Source of the DNA: a virus
IMG/VR virus record: IMGVR_UViG_3300046517_001446
Span: 1-30,678 of that record
DNA: 30,678 bases
Strand: one strand, 5' to 3'
Shown here: positions 13,940 through 20,554 of the stretch, one piece after another
Layout: each line of letters opens with the position of its first letter
Numbering within the stretch: the stretch's first letter is position 1
Notes under the pieces: generated by a model
What the model saw: only the letters and a program-made list of their open reading frames with translations
The model's database searches: none
Told to the model about the DNA's origin: nothing
Made by a program: the position numbers and the translations under genes

Positions 13940-14530
13940 TCATGGCTTCCATCCCGTCATCCGTTCCCAGTACGCATCGAACGAGAAGTACGACTCGGGC
14001 TTGCCCGACAACGCCAGCACGGCATCGTCCTCGATCGTTGCCGTGAAGTTAGTTCTGTGTGCGTCCCCCGCGGTCGGAATCAAACCGACCGGCACTACCT
14101 GTGCTCGCGTTTCCTGGGTTTCCGTCCGAGCAGGCTTGGCCGCCATCATGGCGCGGGGAATGAAATCGGATTTGGGGGCAACGGCTTTGCTGACGTACCA
14201 GCACTTCTCGCCCTTGACCTCCCGGTACCGGGGCGAACCGATCTTCTTGCCCTTGTACGTTGCGATCGCCTGTTCAAGCGTCAGGCACACCCGGAACGGC
14301 ACCGGCTTGTCCGCCGCGTGCGCGCCGGTCGCCCACAGCAACAGCCCGGCCGCGGCGGCCGCCATCACGGCGCCGATCAGCCAGGGGCGGCGACGGTGCG
14401 GTGCGAGCGCAGCCTTGCGGGCCTCGAACTTGGACGTGTAGACCCAGCGGCCGGACGAGACGAGCAGCGCAGCGTCGTCATTCGCCAGACGCAGGAACTG
14501 TTCGTGGTGGGCGTGGCGGATGGCTTTCAT
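13940..14530 (-). CDS. Membrane-anchored hypothetical protein
   Basis: 196 residues from ATG 14530, behind GGAGG with five bases spacing; upstream in-frame ATGs lack this. Residues 1-50 are cytoplasmic and basic, then one transmembrane helix (PWLIGAVMAAAAAGLLLWAT) followed by GAHA, and a periplasmic part with two cysteines (FRVCLTLEQAIATYKGKK, REVKGEKCWYVSKA). Similar domains with a KCWYV/HxCW ending occur in Bradyrhizobium genomes, function unknown. The gene is 17 bases from its left neighbour and 68 bases before the hairpin pair. Confidence 0.6.
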   Translation of the reverse strand: MKAIRHAHHEQFLRLANDDAALLVSSGRWVYTSKFEARKAALAPHRRRPWLIGAVMAAAAAGLLLWATGAHAADKPVPFRVCLTLEQAIATYKGKKIGSPRYREVKGEKCWYVSKAVAPKSDFIPRAMMAAKPARTETQETRAQVVPVGLIPTAGDAHRTNFTATIEDDAVLALSGKPESYFSFDAYWERMTGWKP

Positions 14531-14540
14531 AATTGCCTCC

Positions 14541-14723
14541 TCAGTCATTGACTGCACGTGGATAGATAGTGAGTTGCGTAGAACCTTGTTGCTCGACAAG
14601 ATCGCCTCTGAATTCACATGCGCGCTTGATATGGCGCACCCAATAGATGACATCCAAGGCGTGCTTGCCGGTCACAACGACCTGGACAGGTTGCGGCTGC
14701 CGTCCGAATGGCTCGTCTGTCAC
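14541..14723 (-). CDS. Hypothetical early protein
   Basis: 60 residues from GTG 14723, which overlaps the previous stop as GTGA and has GGGAG upstream. It reads MTDEPFGRQPQPVQVVVTG with a later WVRHIKRACEFRGDLV. Beta-rich with a basic patch; no domain recognised. Translational coupling to the coiled-coil gene upstream is likely. Confidence 0.5.
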   Translation of the reverse strand: MTDEPFGRQPQPVQVVVTGKHALDVIYWVRHIKRACEFRGDLVEQQGSTQLTIYPRAVND

Positions 14724-15106
14724 GCCGTTTCTCCCGTGCTCGGCCGCAGCGCTTCCAGCCCCGCCACCTCCGCATCGTGCGTGGCTTTCTTGGCGGCTAT
14801 CTCCTCGTCGATCTTGACTTTCAGTTCGGTCTGCAGCTCGGCTTCCTTGGCTTCACCCTTGGCAACCAGCTCACGCGCATTGGTCAGCTCGTTGCGGAGG
14901 TGTGCGAGCTCGTCCGCGATATATTGTGCGGTGCGGACCGGCGCGCCGAACGGCTCGTCGAGCGCGGCTGCAAGATCACGCTGCAGGTCTTCCGGGAGCT
15001 TGAGACGGCCGCGCGGGCCAAGATATTCGGCAGGCTCACCGATGATTTCCTGATCTCGCGATCGTGGTTGTCGCTTGGCCCATTTGGGCAATTCAACGAG
15101 ACTCAT
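14720..15106 (-). CDS. Coiled-coil hypothetical protein
   Basis: 128 residues from ATG 15106, with GAGGAG six bases upstream; longer upstream frames have no RBS. The N-terminal part is basic (SLVELPKWAKRQPRSRDQE), then PAEYLGPRGRLKLPEDLQRD, and the C-terminal 60 residues are a strong coiled coil rich in Glu/Lys/Ala (LRNELTNARELVAKGEAKE). It may be a scaffold-like or DNA-associated early protein; no family was recognised. Confidence 0.6.
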   Translation of the reverse strand: MSLVELPKWAKRQPRSRDQEIIGEPAEYLGPRGRLKLPEDLQRDLAAALDEPFGAPVRTAQYIADELAHLRNELTNARELVAKGEAKEAELQTELKVKIDEEIAAKKATHDAEVAGLEALRPSTGETA

Positions 15107-15116
15107 GTCACTCTCC

Positions 15117-15311
15117 TCACCAGTTGTGGACGCGGCGTTCATCGGGCAGTCCATCCCGTACCTGGATCCCGCGCTGCCAGCCATCAGACCAGCCGGCGTG
15201 GTGACCCTTGGCCCAGCCAATCGCCAAGCCGAGAAAGAAGAACACGCACCCGCCGGCAATGAAGCCCGATACGAACGGCAACTGACCCATGGCGTGCAGG
15301 ATGTCAGTCAT
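15117..15311 (-). CDS. Small single-span membrane protein
   Basis: 64 residues from ATG 15311, which overlaps the previous stop as ATGA and follows GGAG. One transmembrane helix, VSGFIAGGCVFFFLGLAIGW, is followed by a His/Trp/Arg-rich tail (AKGHHAGWSDGWQRG). Unknown function. The TM-plus-charged-tail form recurs in several small genes of this operon. Confidence 0.6.
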   Translation of the reverse strand: MTDILHAMGQLPFVSGFIAGGCVFFFLGLAIGWAKGHHAGWSDGWQRGIQVRDGLPDERRVHNW

Positions 15312-15478
15312 GACAATTTCTCCTGCATCATCCGTTCCCACACATCATTGCGTTGTTCCTCAGCGGCTCTAAGCCGGTCATATGCCTCAAACCAAATGAC
15401 GTAATACTCACCGACTTTTTGTCGTAGGTCTTTTATCTCTGCGGTCAGCTCGTCGAAAAGCTTCTGATCGTCAGTCAT
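15308..15478 (-). CDS. Small coiled-coil protein
   Basis: 56 residues from ATG 15478. It reads MTDDQKLFDELTAEIKDLRQ then a helix with aromatic residues (KVGEYYVIWFEAYDRLRAA) and a charged end. Heptad-like spacing of Leu/Ile suggests a short coiled coil. It overlaps the gene before it by eight bases and the gene after it by four, so translation is coupled through this run of genes. Confidence 0.5.
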   Translation of the reverse strand: MTDDQKLFDELTAEIKDLRQKVGEYYVIWFEAYDRLRAAEEQRNDVWERMMQEKLS

Positions 15479-15581
15479 GGCCCTGCCCCTCCGCGGCGCG
15501 CATCAGCAGCACCGCAATTGCGAGCATTGCCGGTGTCCAGCCGAGCATCACTCCAAGTAATAGCCATTGCCACCAGCTCAT
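15471..15581 (-). CDS. 36-residue membrane peptide
   Basis: Starts at ATG 15581, overlapping the previous stop as ATGA, and reads MSWWQWLLLGVMLGWTPAML followed by AIAVLLMRAAEGQGHD: nearly all of it is one transmembrane helix. Tight overlaps on both sides (four and eight bases) support a real gene despite the length. Function unknown; membrane peptides of this kind in early operons may act in exclusion or inhibition of host functions. Confidence 0.5.
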   Translation of the reverse strand: MSWWQWLLLGVMLGWTPAMLAIAVLLMRAAEGQGHD

Positions 15582-15925
15582 GACCGACTCCGCAGCTTCA
15601 TCTCGAGCCGGTGCCGGCGCATGCTGATCTCGGAAATGGCCATGACGTAGTCGGTCGCAGTCGGACCGTTCGTCTCGTCGTACCGGCCCTCGGCCACGTT
15701 GTTGCGGAACGCGAGGTACCGGAGTGTCCAGCGATGCTCGGACGCCTCCAGCACCCGCAGGCGCGTGGCGTCGTCCGGCATGGCCGGCAACTGGGCATCG
15801 ATCGCCCGCACCAGGCGCTCGACAAAGCCGGGCGCCTCGGGCTTGGACGGGAATGGGATGACGGCGGCGGTCATGGTGCCCTTGCTGGTGCCATGGTGGG
15901 GAAGCTTTCCATCCCCTGTTGCCAT
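15578..15925 (-). CDS. First gene of the CI-controlled leftward operon, hypothetical
   Basis: 115 residues from ATG 15925 behind GAGGA; an internal Met (TMTAAVIPFPSKPEAPG) is another possible start. The body is helical (FVERLVRAIDAQLPAMPDDA, EHRWTLRYLAFRNNVAEG) and ends with basic residues (MRRHRLEMKLRSRS). No domain is recognised. It is the first gene after the promoter at 15977-16005, so it should be the earliest leftward product when the repressor is lifted. Confidence 0.6.
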   Translation of the reverse strand: MATGDGKLPHHGTSKGTMTAAVIPFPSKPEAPGFVERLVRAIDAQLPAMPDDATRLRVLEASEHRWTLRYLAFRNNVAEGRYDETNGPTATDYVMAISEISMRRHRLEMKLRSRS

Positions 15926-15976
15926 GGTGTCCTCATGGTTCGAACCGGAACTGGTTCCAACGCAGTGTGCCCGGCA

Positions 15977-16005
15977 AAGGTACGTCACGTCCCGTGAACA
16001 GTCAA
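15977..16005 (-). promoter_or_regulatory. Leftward early promoter with operator in its spacer
   Basis: On the minus strand TTGACT (16005-16000) and TACCTT (15982-15977) are separated by 17 bases. The spacer holds the palindrome TCACGTCCCGTGA (15985-15997), an inverted TCAC/GTGA pair. A repressor bound there would block RNA polymerase directly. The first gene starts 52 bases downstream. Confidence 0.65.
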
Positions 16006-16015
16006 GTGAAATCAA

Positions 16016-16050
16016 TCACGCCACGTGAACAACATGGTCACGCTGTGTGA
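16016..16050. promoter_or_regulatory. Two further CI/Cro operator palindromes
   Basis: TCACGCCACGTGA (16016-16028) and TCACGCTGTGTGA (16038-16050) share the form TCACG-N3-(C/T)GTGA with the sites inside both early promoters (15985-15997 and 16403-16415). Centre-to-centre spacings of 31 and 22 bases from 15991 suggest cooperative binding. They lie between the repressor gene and the leftward promoter. Confidence 0.65.
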
Positions 16051-16073
16051 TCGTTCCCGAAATGTGAACGTTA

Positions 16074-16340
16074 TCAGGCCGCTATGGCGAGCTTGATTTT
16101 GGCGCGAAGGTTGTGGGGAAGACCGGACGGGTCAGCCCGGTAGATCCAATCAAGGGTGATTCGGAATTCATCGCAGAGCCGATTCGCGATATCGAGCGTA
16201 ATTGCTCGCTTTCTGGTCTCGTATTGGCTCCAGCGATTCGGCTTGCAATCGATCCGCCGGCACAGCTCGGCCGGCGTGAGCTCGAGTGCCTGGCGCGTGG
16301 CGACAAGCCTGATGCCGAGAACCTTAAGGCGATCAGCCAT
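16074..16340 (-). CDS. CI-like repressor, XRE-type helix-turn-helix
   Basis: 88 residues from ATG 16340; the longer upstream frame crosses the control region and is rejected. The helix-turn-helix is LRLVATRQALELTPAELCRR-type in order: RLVATRQALELTPAELCRRI, then DCKPNRWSQYETRKRAITLD and IANRLCDEFRITLDWIYRAD, the XRE pattern of short lambdoid-like repressors without a cleavable C-terminal domain. It is divergent from the Cro-like gene at 16429 and is flanked by matching operators on both sides. It is the likely lysogeny repressor; lacking the LexA-like domain, induction must work in some other way than RecA-stimulated self-cleavage. Confidence 0.8.
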   Translation of the reverse strand: MADRLKVLGIRLVATRQALELTPAELCRRIDCKPNRWSQYETRKRAITLDIANRLCDEFRITLDWIYRADPSGLPHNLRAKIKLAIAA

Positions 16341-16393
16341 AAGGCTTTTTGAGCCCAGAATCGTGGTGTGATCCACTGCCAACGCGTGATCTC

Positions 16394-16422
16394 TTGACAC
16401 GATCACGCGGTGTGAATATTCT
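16394..16422 (+). promoter_or_regulatory. Rightward early promoter with operator in its spacer
   Basis: TTGACA (16394-16399), 17-base spacer, TATTCT (16417-16422). The spacer contains TCACGCGGTGTGA (16403-16415), the same operator form as at the leftward promoter. CGCGTGATC (16383-16391) and GATCACGCG (16401-16409) also form an inverted repeat across the -35 box. The -10 box ends six bases before the cro ATG, so transcription should begin at or next to the start codon, giving a leaderless mRNA. Confidence 0.75.
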
Positions 16423-16428
16423 GGCGCC

Positions 16429-16644
16429 ATGCTCAACACGGTCGATGAAGTGATCGAGGCGGTCGGTGGCGAAGAAGTCGCGGCTGATCTTGCTGGCGTA
16501 GGCATTACGGCCGTCCTGAACTGGAAGGGACGGGACAAGAAGATTCCGCCCAAGCATTTCTTCTTGTTCTCAACGGCATTAGCGCGGCGGCGCTTGAAAG
16601 TGGCCCCATCGGTTTTTGGCTGGAATGACAGGATGCCCGCATGA
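16429..16644 (+). CDS. Cro-like regulator (YdaS/carph-isopro type HTH)
   Basis: 71 residues. VDEVIEAVGGEEVAADLAGV followed by GITAVLNWKGRDKKIPPKHF is the small Cro-like helix-turn-helix in which the recognition helix carries an AVxNW motif. It is divergent from the CI-like gene with the operators between them. There is no ribosome binding site upstream; the promoter geometry predicts leaderless translation. It probably represses ci and commits to lytic growth. Confidence 0.75.
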   Translation: MLNTVDEVIEAVGGEEVAADLAGVGITAVLNWKGRDKKIPPKHFFLFSTALARRRLKVAPSVFGWNDRMPA

Positions 16645-16865
16645 CGCGGCCTGAAACGCAACACAATACCCATACTGGGCTCCCCGGAGCGGCCCACCCA
16701 ACGGCACTAGAATGCCTTACAACCATCACGCGTACAACCACACAACAGTACCACTCACGGGGTCTTGACAAGCGCGCGAATCGTTTGCCTGCGCAACAAC
16801 ATAGTCAAGTCCCTGCCCAATACCGTCCTTGCGTTTCTCCGTCGGGGGGACACCCGAGGTGGTGA
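16641..16865 (+). CDS. Low-confidence ORF after cro
   Basis: 74 codons starting at ATG 16641, overlapping the cro stop as ATGA. The product (MTRPETQHNTHTGLPGAAH, later TTTQQYHSRGLDKRANR) is Thr/Gln/Pro-rich with no recognisable fold. The coupling geometry is the only support. The stretch 16645-16931 may instead be an untranslated, structured leader. Confidence 0.25.
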   Translation: MTRPETQHNTHTGLPGAAHPTALECLTTITRTTTQQYHSRGLDKRANRLPAQQHSQVPAQYRPCVSPSGGHPRW

Positions 16866-16884
16866 CCGGCAAAGCCCCTGTTCC

Positions 16885-16919
16885 TCCCGGCTGAGTTGGT
16901 TGCCGCCTCGGGATTTTTT
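16885..16919 (+). terminator. Weak terminator-like stem with T6 tract
   Basis: TCCCGG (16885-16890) and a CTCGGGA-type arm ending at 16913 form a 5-6 bp stem around a loop of about 17 bases, followed directly by six T (16914-16919). It precedes the gene at 16932 by 13 bases. The short stem makes it a possible attenuator in the rightward early transcript rather than a strong terminator. Confidence 0.35.
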
Positions 16920-16931
16920 GAAGGAAATGAC

Positions 16932-17138
16932 ATGAGACCAGCAAACGACGAGATGATCGAGGGTTACACGGATGGACTGGACTTGGATTGCCCTGAACCG
17001 TCTGCCAACCGCTCTCTGAGCTATCGTCATGGGTTTGCAAACGGCCGTGACGATCGATCGGGAAAACCTCGCAGTAGTTACTCGCAACTTTGCGAAATGG
17101 CTGAACTGGCCATGGCGCAGGATGAGGCTGCCTACTGA
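16932..17138 (+). CDS. Ribosome-modulation-factor-like small protein
   Basis: 68 residues from ATG 16932, AAGGA six bases upstream. Motifs EGYTDGLDLDCPEPSANRS and YRHGFANGRDD are typical of the small phage/bacterial proteins with a GYxxG...RxGFxNGxxD pattern related to ribosome modulation factor. Function in phages is unknown. It lies 45 bases before rusA in the rightward operon. Confidence 0.65.
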   Translation: MRPANDEMIEGYTDGLDLDCPEPSANRSLSYRHGFANGRDDRSGKPRSSYSQLCEMAELAMAQDEAAY

Positions 17139-17183
17139 ATTTTGTTCGTGTTGTGTGCGTGATCCCAACATCGAGAGACAGCA

Positions 17184-17606
17184 ATGCCGCGCGCGCGAGC
17201 AGCAACAATCAGCACAGCCGACAGACCATTTGCACTGCCGCCGCGCGAGCTGGTGACGACCATAGTTGACCTGCCGTTCCCAATCTCGACCAACAAGCTT
17301 TGGACCTACGGCAGACGCACGGTGCGACCATCCCTGGATTACACGCGCTGGAAACGCACGGCCGATGCGCTCTTCCTGACACAGAAGATTCGCCGCATGG
17401 CCTGCATCGAAGGTCCGTTCCGTGCCGAGCTGCTGCTGATCGAAGGTCGCCGGATGGACTGCGACAACATCAAGTGCGTGCTCGATGCCGCGCAGCGCTG
17501 GAACCTGATCGTCAACGACAGGTACTGCCGCGAGTACACGATCAAGTTCGTGGCCACGCATCTCGCCCCGCACGGTGCGCGGCTGACATTGGTGGAGCTC
17601 GCATGA
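17184..17606 (+). CDS. rusA: RusA-family Holliday junction resolvase
   Basis: 140 residues. Conserved features are the N-terminal PFPISTNKLW segment (binding face), the acidic active site RRMDCDNIKCVLDAAQ with the DxDN motif, and NRYC/NDRYCREYTIKF where the last acidic/basic residues lie. RusA cuts four-way DNA junctions symmetrically; in phages it resolves replication and recombination intermediates before packaging. Length is close to the usual 120-140. The stop overlaps the next start as ATGA. Confidence 0.88.
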   Translation: MPRARAATISTADRPFALPPRELVTTIVDLPFPISTNKLWTYGRRTVRPSLDYTRWKRTADALFLTQKIRRMACIEGPFRAELLLIEGRRMDCDNIKCVLDAAQRWNLIVNDRYCREYTIKFVATHLAPHGARLTLVELA

Positions 17607-17974
17607 TGTTGTGTCCATGCTGCAGACAGGAACTGCCGGACCGGCCTGCCATCAGCGTGAGCCTTGAAAACAATGTCGCGGTTGCGCGCGGCCATTTTGT
17701 CGAACTCGAGCCCGACATGGCGTGCGTGCTGGAAGCGCTGGCCAAGGCATGGCCGAACAGTGTCGCGTATGAGCGCCTGATCTTTGCGGTCTGGGGATGC
17801 GCGTCACCTCAGTATGCAATCAACACGCTGCGCGTCCACATCACGCGCCTTCGTAAAGTCATCGCACCACTTGGCTACACCGTCGTGGTGGTGTGGGGTG
17901 AAGGCTATCGCCTACTTGACAGCGGCGTGCCGGTGAAACGTCCGAAAGTTGTGATGATGGGTGTGCGCGCATAA
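17603..17974 (+). CDS. Winged-helix regulator with N-terminal Cys knuckle
   Basis: 123 residues from ATG 17603, coupled to rusA. The N-terminus has CPCCRQELP, a possible half zinc ribbon. Residues 35-110 match an OmpR/PhoB-type C-terminal winged helix: MACVLEALAKAWPNSVAYER, LIFAVWG, INTLRVHITRLRKVIAPLGY and VWGEGYRLL. There is no receiver domain. It probably binds DNA and may regulate the rightward or late operon; targets are unknown. Confidence 0.75.
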   Translation: MMLCPCCRQELPDRPAISVSLENNVAVARGHFVELEPDMACVLEALAKAWPNSVAYERLIFAVWGCASPQYAINTLRVHITRLRKVIAPLGYTVVVVWGEGYRLLDSGVPVKRPKVVMMGVRA

Positions 17975-18019
17975 ATATCCACAGCTTGCAATCATTGGCG
18001 ACCGCATAGGCAATACAGC

Positions 18020-18196
18020 ATGACCTATCCCAAGAACCATCTGTACAAGCGGCTATGGAAGGTCAAGCCGGCCGATCCCGACAGTGCCGACAACGACGAG
18101 TCATTGCCGGCGCACATCGCGCAGGACATGGCGTTCTGTGAGGCGATGCGAAGGGCGGGGTATCGTCTGGTGGAGCTGGAAGAGGTGCGGAAGTGA
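18020..18196 (+). CDS. Hypothetical small protein
   Basis: 58 residues from ATG 18020 reading MTYPKNHLYKRLWKVKPADP, then an acidic middle and a C-terminal helix (CEAMRRAGYRLVELEEVRK). Its stop overlaps the GTG of the next gene. No domain is recognised; weak RBS. Confidence 0.45.
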   Translation: MTYPKNHLYKRLWKVKPADPDSADNDESLPAHIAQDMAFCEAMRRAGYRLVELEEVRK

Positions 18197-18399
18197 GTCA
18201 GCCGTTCGAATGCCGGACATGCGGTGCAACGCCTTGCGTCAATCTCTCGTTCTGTTTCGCATGTCGACGTGCAGACATTAATAGGAAGCTTGGAATAGCA
18301 CCGCGCTTTCCAAAGCAGATCGGTGAGTACAGTGCCGTGGAACTGGAAGCAGCAATGCGGCGCAATTTGACACCACTTGAGAAGTCTTTGTTGAGGTGA
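18193..18399 (+). CDS. Small zinc-knuckle protein
   Basis: 68 residues from GTG 18193, overlapping the previous stop. ECRTCGATPC and CFACRRAD give a CxxC...CxxC zinc-binding pattern like those in many phage regulatory proteins. The rest is basic (LGIAPRFPKQIG, MRRNLTPLEKSLLR). Nucleic-acid binding is likely but not shown. Confidence 0.55.
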   Translation: MSQPFECRTCGATPCVNLSFCFACRRADINRKLGIAPRFPKQIGEYSAVELEAAMRRNLTPLEKSLLR

Positions 18400-18708
18400 G
18401 TGACTGTTTGCTGTCGGTCAATGACGACAGGGCAAGCAGTGACAATGCGCTACTGTGGGGCTCGACACAGCGCAATCCCGGTCCGAAAGGCGCGAGGGAT
18501 GGTCGACGGGGCGGCAAGTGCTCCGAGATAGTTGGCGCCAAGCTGATCCGCACGCCGCGAGATCAGCGTCCTGATGCGACGGGCCTGGCTCCGGTCAGCA
18601 GATCGCAAAGGACTAGGAACCACCTCAGCTACATGCTGGGGCTGGTCGTCCTATGTCCTTTCGCTTCCGAACCTTCACCAGTCAGCAGGCTCAGCAGGCA
18701 AGCGAAAA
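18400..18708. other. 309-base stretch before the replication-type gene, no convincing gene
   Basis: A plus-strand frame to 18749 and the upstream extension of the next ORF cross it, but neither has an RBS or protein-like composition. AAAGGAC near 18608 and GTCCTTT near 18655 can form a 7-bp stem around about 41 bases, and CAGCAGGC repeats lie just before 18709. An origin or structured leader beside the initiator gene is possible; nothing decisive is seen. Confidence 0.35.
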
Positions 18709-19374
18709 ATGATCTCGATTTCGATCCTGCGAGCCGCTGGACTGACTGACGAGCAGATTGTGCGCGTAATTGAGACCGAACAGACCGAACGGATGCTGAC
18801 CAGGCGTGAACAGAACAGGCAATCGGCACGACGCTATCATGAAAAGAAAACTCAACGAAATCAACGATCGTCTCAGCAAAATGGTGATTTACGTGCTGAT
18901 ATTGCTGAGACGAAAACCGATGTTGCACTGCCGAAGGCTGACCGGTTCGACGAGCTCTGGGCTGCCTACCCGAAGCGGGGTGGTGCTTCGAATCCAAAGA
19001 AGCCGGCTCGGGACAAGTTCGAGCGCGCGGTCAAGGCGGGTGCTGATCCTGATGCAATTATCGCGGCGGCTCGGCGCTATCACGAGATCGAACGCCAGGC
19101 CGGGCGAGCGGGGACTGACAAGATCGCGCAGCTCGTCACTTGGCTCAATCAGCAGCGCTGGAACGACTACCCGATGCTGTTCTCTGACGTGCCGGTCACG
19201 CTGACACACGGCACCAAGCTGCAAGACGGCGTCTACGTGAAGGCTGACACACCGGAGTGGGAAGCATGGTGCAGACATCTGCGGCGACAGGGCAAGGCGA
19301 CACCACCGACCGACAAGGCGGGCGGCTGGCGGTTTCCAACGCTGGAGCCACCCACACTGGCACCGGTCGTGTGA
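18709..19374 (+). CDS. Phage replication initiator-like protein
   Basis: 221 residues from ATG 18709. The N-terminus is a small helix-turn-helix-like segment (ILRAAGLTDEQIVRVIETEQ), then a basic/Gln linker, then a C-terminal module FDELWAAYPKRGGASNPKKP, FERAVKAGADPDAIIAAARR and QLVTWLNQQRWNDY. That C-terminal module closes many phage replisome-organiser proteins of alphaproteobacterial prophages. It probably recruits host replication proteins to the phage origin. No helicase gene follows. The end overlaps the next start as GTGA. Confidence 0.6.
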   Translation: MISISILRAAGLTDEQIVRVIETEQTERMLTRREQNRQSARRYHEKKTQRNQRSSQQNGDLRADIAETKTDVALPKADRFDELWAAYPKRGGASNPKKPARDKFERAVKAGADPDAIIAAARRYHEIERQAGRAGTDKIAQLVTWLNQQRWNDYPMLFSDVPVTLTHGTKLQDGVYVKADTPEWEAWCRHLRRQGKATPPTDKAGGWRFPTLEPPTLAPVV

Positions 19375-19538
19375 GCAACGTCGGCCGCAACATGGTGCAC
19401 GTCAGCCACCGGCGGCCGTACTACTTCGACCTACTGTTGCGGGCGCGGCGTGAGGATCGCCGGCTGAGCCTGGTGGAGCATCATGTACAGGCAGTGTGGG
19501 TCCCCGCTGAATGGCTAGACGAGTGGAAGGCACGCTGA
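19371..19538 (+). CDS. Hypothetical basic protein
   Basis: 55 residues from GTG 19371, overlapping the previous stop as GTGA. It reads VSNVGRNMVHVSHRRPYYFD, followed by RARREDRRLSLVEHHVQAVW and VPAEWLDEWKAR. Basic with a Trp-rich end. No domain is recognised. Coupled at its own stop (TGATG) to the next gene. Confidence 0.5.
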   Translation: MSNVGRNMVHVSHRRPYYFDLLLRARREDRRLSLVEHHVQAVWVPAEWLDEWKAR

Positions 19539-19789
19539 TGACCATGACTCGCCGATCATTGTTTGGGCTGGCACTGCTGCCGGTGATGCCCGCGCCGGTA
19601 TTGGCCAAGCGTTCAGGTTTGGCACCCGGTCACATCAGTGCTGATCCGCCCTTGCTCGTTGACAGCCCGACTGCATGGAATGAGCTGTGCCGTTCATATG
19701 CGCGTGTCAATAACATCAGATGGCGGGTTGTGTCTGATTCCAATCGCCCAGAAACGGCCACTGGTGCGGAAATTGGGCAGGGTGGGTAG
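19538..19789 (+). CDS. Small exported protein with twin-arginine-like signal
   Basis: 83 residues from ATG 19538, GGAAGG seven bases upstream and TGATG overlap with the previous gene. TRRSLFGLALLPVMPAPVLA is a twin-arginine-like signal sequence with an AxA-like cleavage site. The mature part of about 60 residues (SADPPLLVDSPTAWNELCRS) has no recognised domain. An exported protein in the early region may act at the cell surface, for example in exclusion; that is inference. Confidence 0.5.
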   Translation: MTMTRRSLFGLALLPVMPAPVLAKRSGLAPGHISADPPLLVDSPTAWNELCRSYARVNNIRWRVVSDSNRPETATGAEIGQGG

Positions 19790-19790
19790 A

Positions 19791-20270
19791 ATGACCAGCC
19801 GGGAAAATGAACGTATGGGCGGGCTTCCTATCGAGGTCCGGGACTATGCGCAGTTGATTCGGGCGATTCGGTCCTGGATTGCCGAGCTCGGGACGGCCGG
19901 CGAGACGATTGACGACGTCGCCGGGCTGCCGCTGCGGTACACCATGAAGCTGTTGGCGCCTGTGCCCGTGAAGGGTATTGGCCGCACCAGCTTGGGGCCG
20001 CTGCTGGGCGCGCTGGGGCTGAAATTGGTGGTGGCGGTGGATCATGAGCAGCTCGAGCGAATCAGGCATCGTCTGATTGCCCGGCATCATGCTAGCACAG
20101 CGATGCTAGCACAAGGAAAGCCAAGAAACAGGCACTACTTGGCATTCAAGGGTGATCCGGATATTGCCAGGATATTTGTGGCGCACCGAGTTTTGTCTCA
20201 ATCGCCCAGACAGCGATCAACAGTAGCCAGGATTGCGGCCAAGGCAAGGTGGGCGAAGGTCAGGCAATGA
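19791..20270 (+). CDS. HTH-type phage regulator
   Basis: 159 residues from ATG 19791. The N-terminal half reads DYAQLIRAIRSWIAELGTAG then ETIDDVAGLPLRYTMKLL and SLGPLLGALGLKLVV, a recognised layout of small prophage proteins with an XRE-like fold that starts with a helix and a DDVAGLPxxY turn. The C-terminal half is basic (HRLIARHHAST, ARIAAKARWAKVRQ) and may contact DNA. Probably a transcription regulator of the rightward operon. Confidence 0.55.
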   Translation: MTSRENERMGGLPIEVRDYAQLIRAIRSWIAELGTAGETIDDVAGLPLRYTMKLLAPVPVKGIGRTSLGPLLGALGLKLVVAVDHEQLERIRHRLIARHHASTAMLAQGKPRNRHYLAFKGDPDIARIFVAHRVLSQSPRQRSTVARIAAKARWAKVRQ

Positions 20271-20449
20271 CTGATTCTAAAAAGGTGCAATCTGATGGGC
20301 TGTGTGTGGCTGAGGCATATGGCAGCAAACGGTGTATTGGGAGATGTATGGATCACCAAGATTGCAGTGCAAGGCCACGTCCATGGCGTGATTGTCTAGC
20401 GCATGATGTGCCTGGGGCTACGTGTCAATGGCCGAAATGTGATTGTTGA
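20267..20449 (+). CDS. Cysteine-rich small protein
   Basis: 60 residues from ATG 20267, overlapping the previous stop as ATGA. Eight cysteines, among them CIGRCMDHQDC and CQWPKCDC, suggest a metal-binding mini-fold. The organisation is not a standard zinc finger. It is the last gene of the rightward early operon. Confidence 0.5.
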   Translation: MTDSKKVQSDGLCVAEAYGSKRCIGRCMDHQDCSARPRPWRDCLAHDVPGATCQWPKCDC

Positions 20450-20502
20450 ATGCCGGGCGAAATGCAGCAGTTTGACAGTCCGGCCATAAGGCTCGAAAAG
20501 GT

Positions 20503-20511
20503 TGCTATAAT
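20503..20511 (+). promoter_or_regulatory. Extended -10 promoter candidate
   Basis: TGC followed by TATAAT (20506-20511) is a perfect extended -10 element; the TTGACA at 20472 is too far away (28 bases). It points into the 3' end of a minus-strand HTH gene, where no plus-strand gene is seen, so it could drive an antisense or non-coding RNA. Confidence 0.35.
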
Positions 20512-20554
20512 TCAGGTCTGATGCCTGTGAGGCGCCCTTCCCCCCGATTGGCAC

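Noticed and set aside
13093-14441. Long plus-strand ORFs (250 and 318 codons) opposite the early operon
   Set aside because: Antisense shadows of the 274- and 196-residue genes with no RBS or domain.
16755-17618. 287-codon minus-strand ORF opposite rusA
   Set aside because: RusA with its DxDN active site is unmistakable on the plus strand; the antisense frame has no recognisable feature.
18396-18749. 117-codon plus-strand ORF before the replication-type gene
   Set aside because: No RBS, low-quality composition, and it overlaps the start of the clearly protein-like 221-residue gene.
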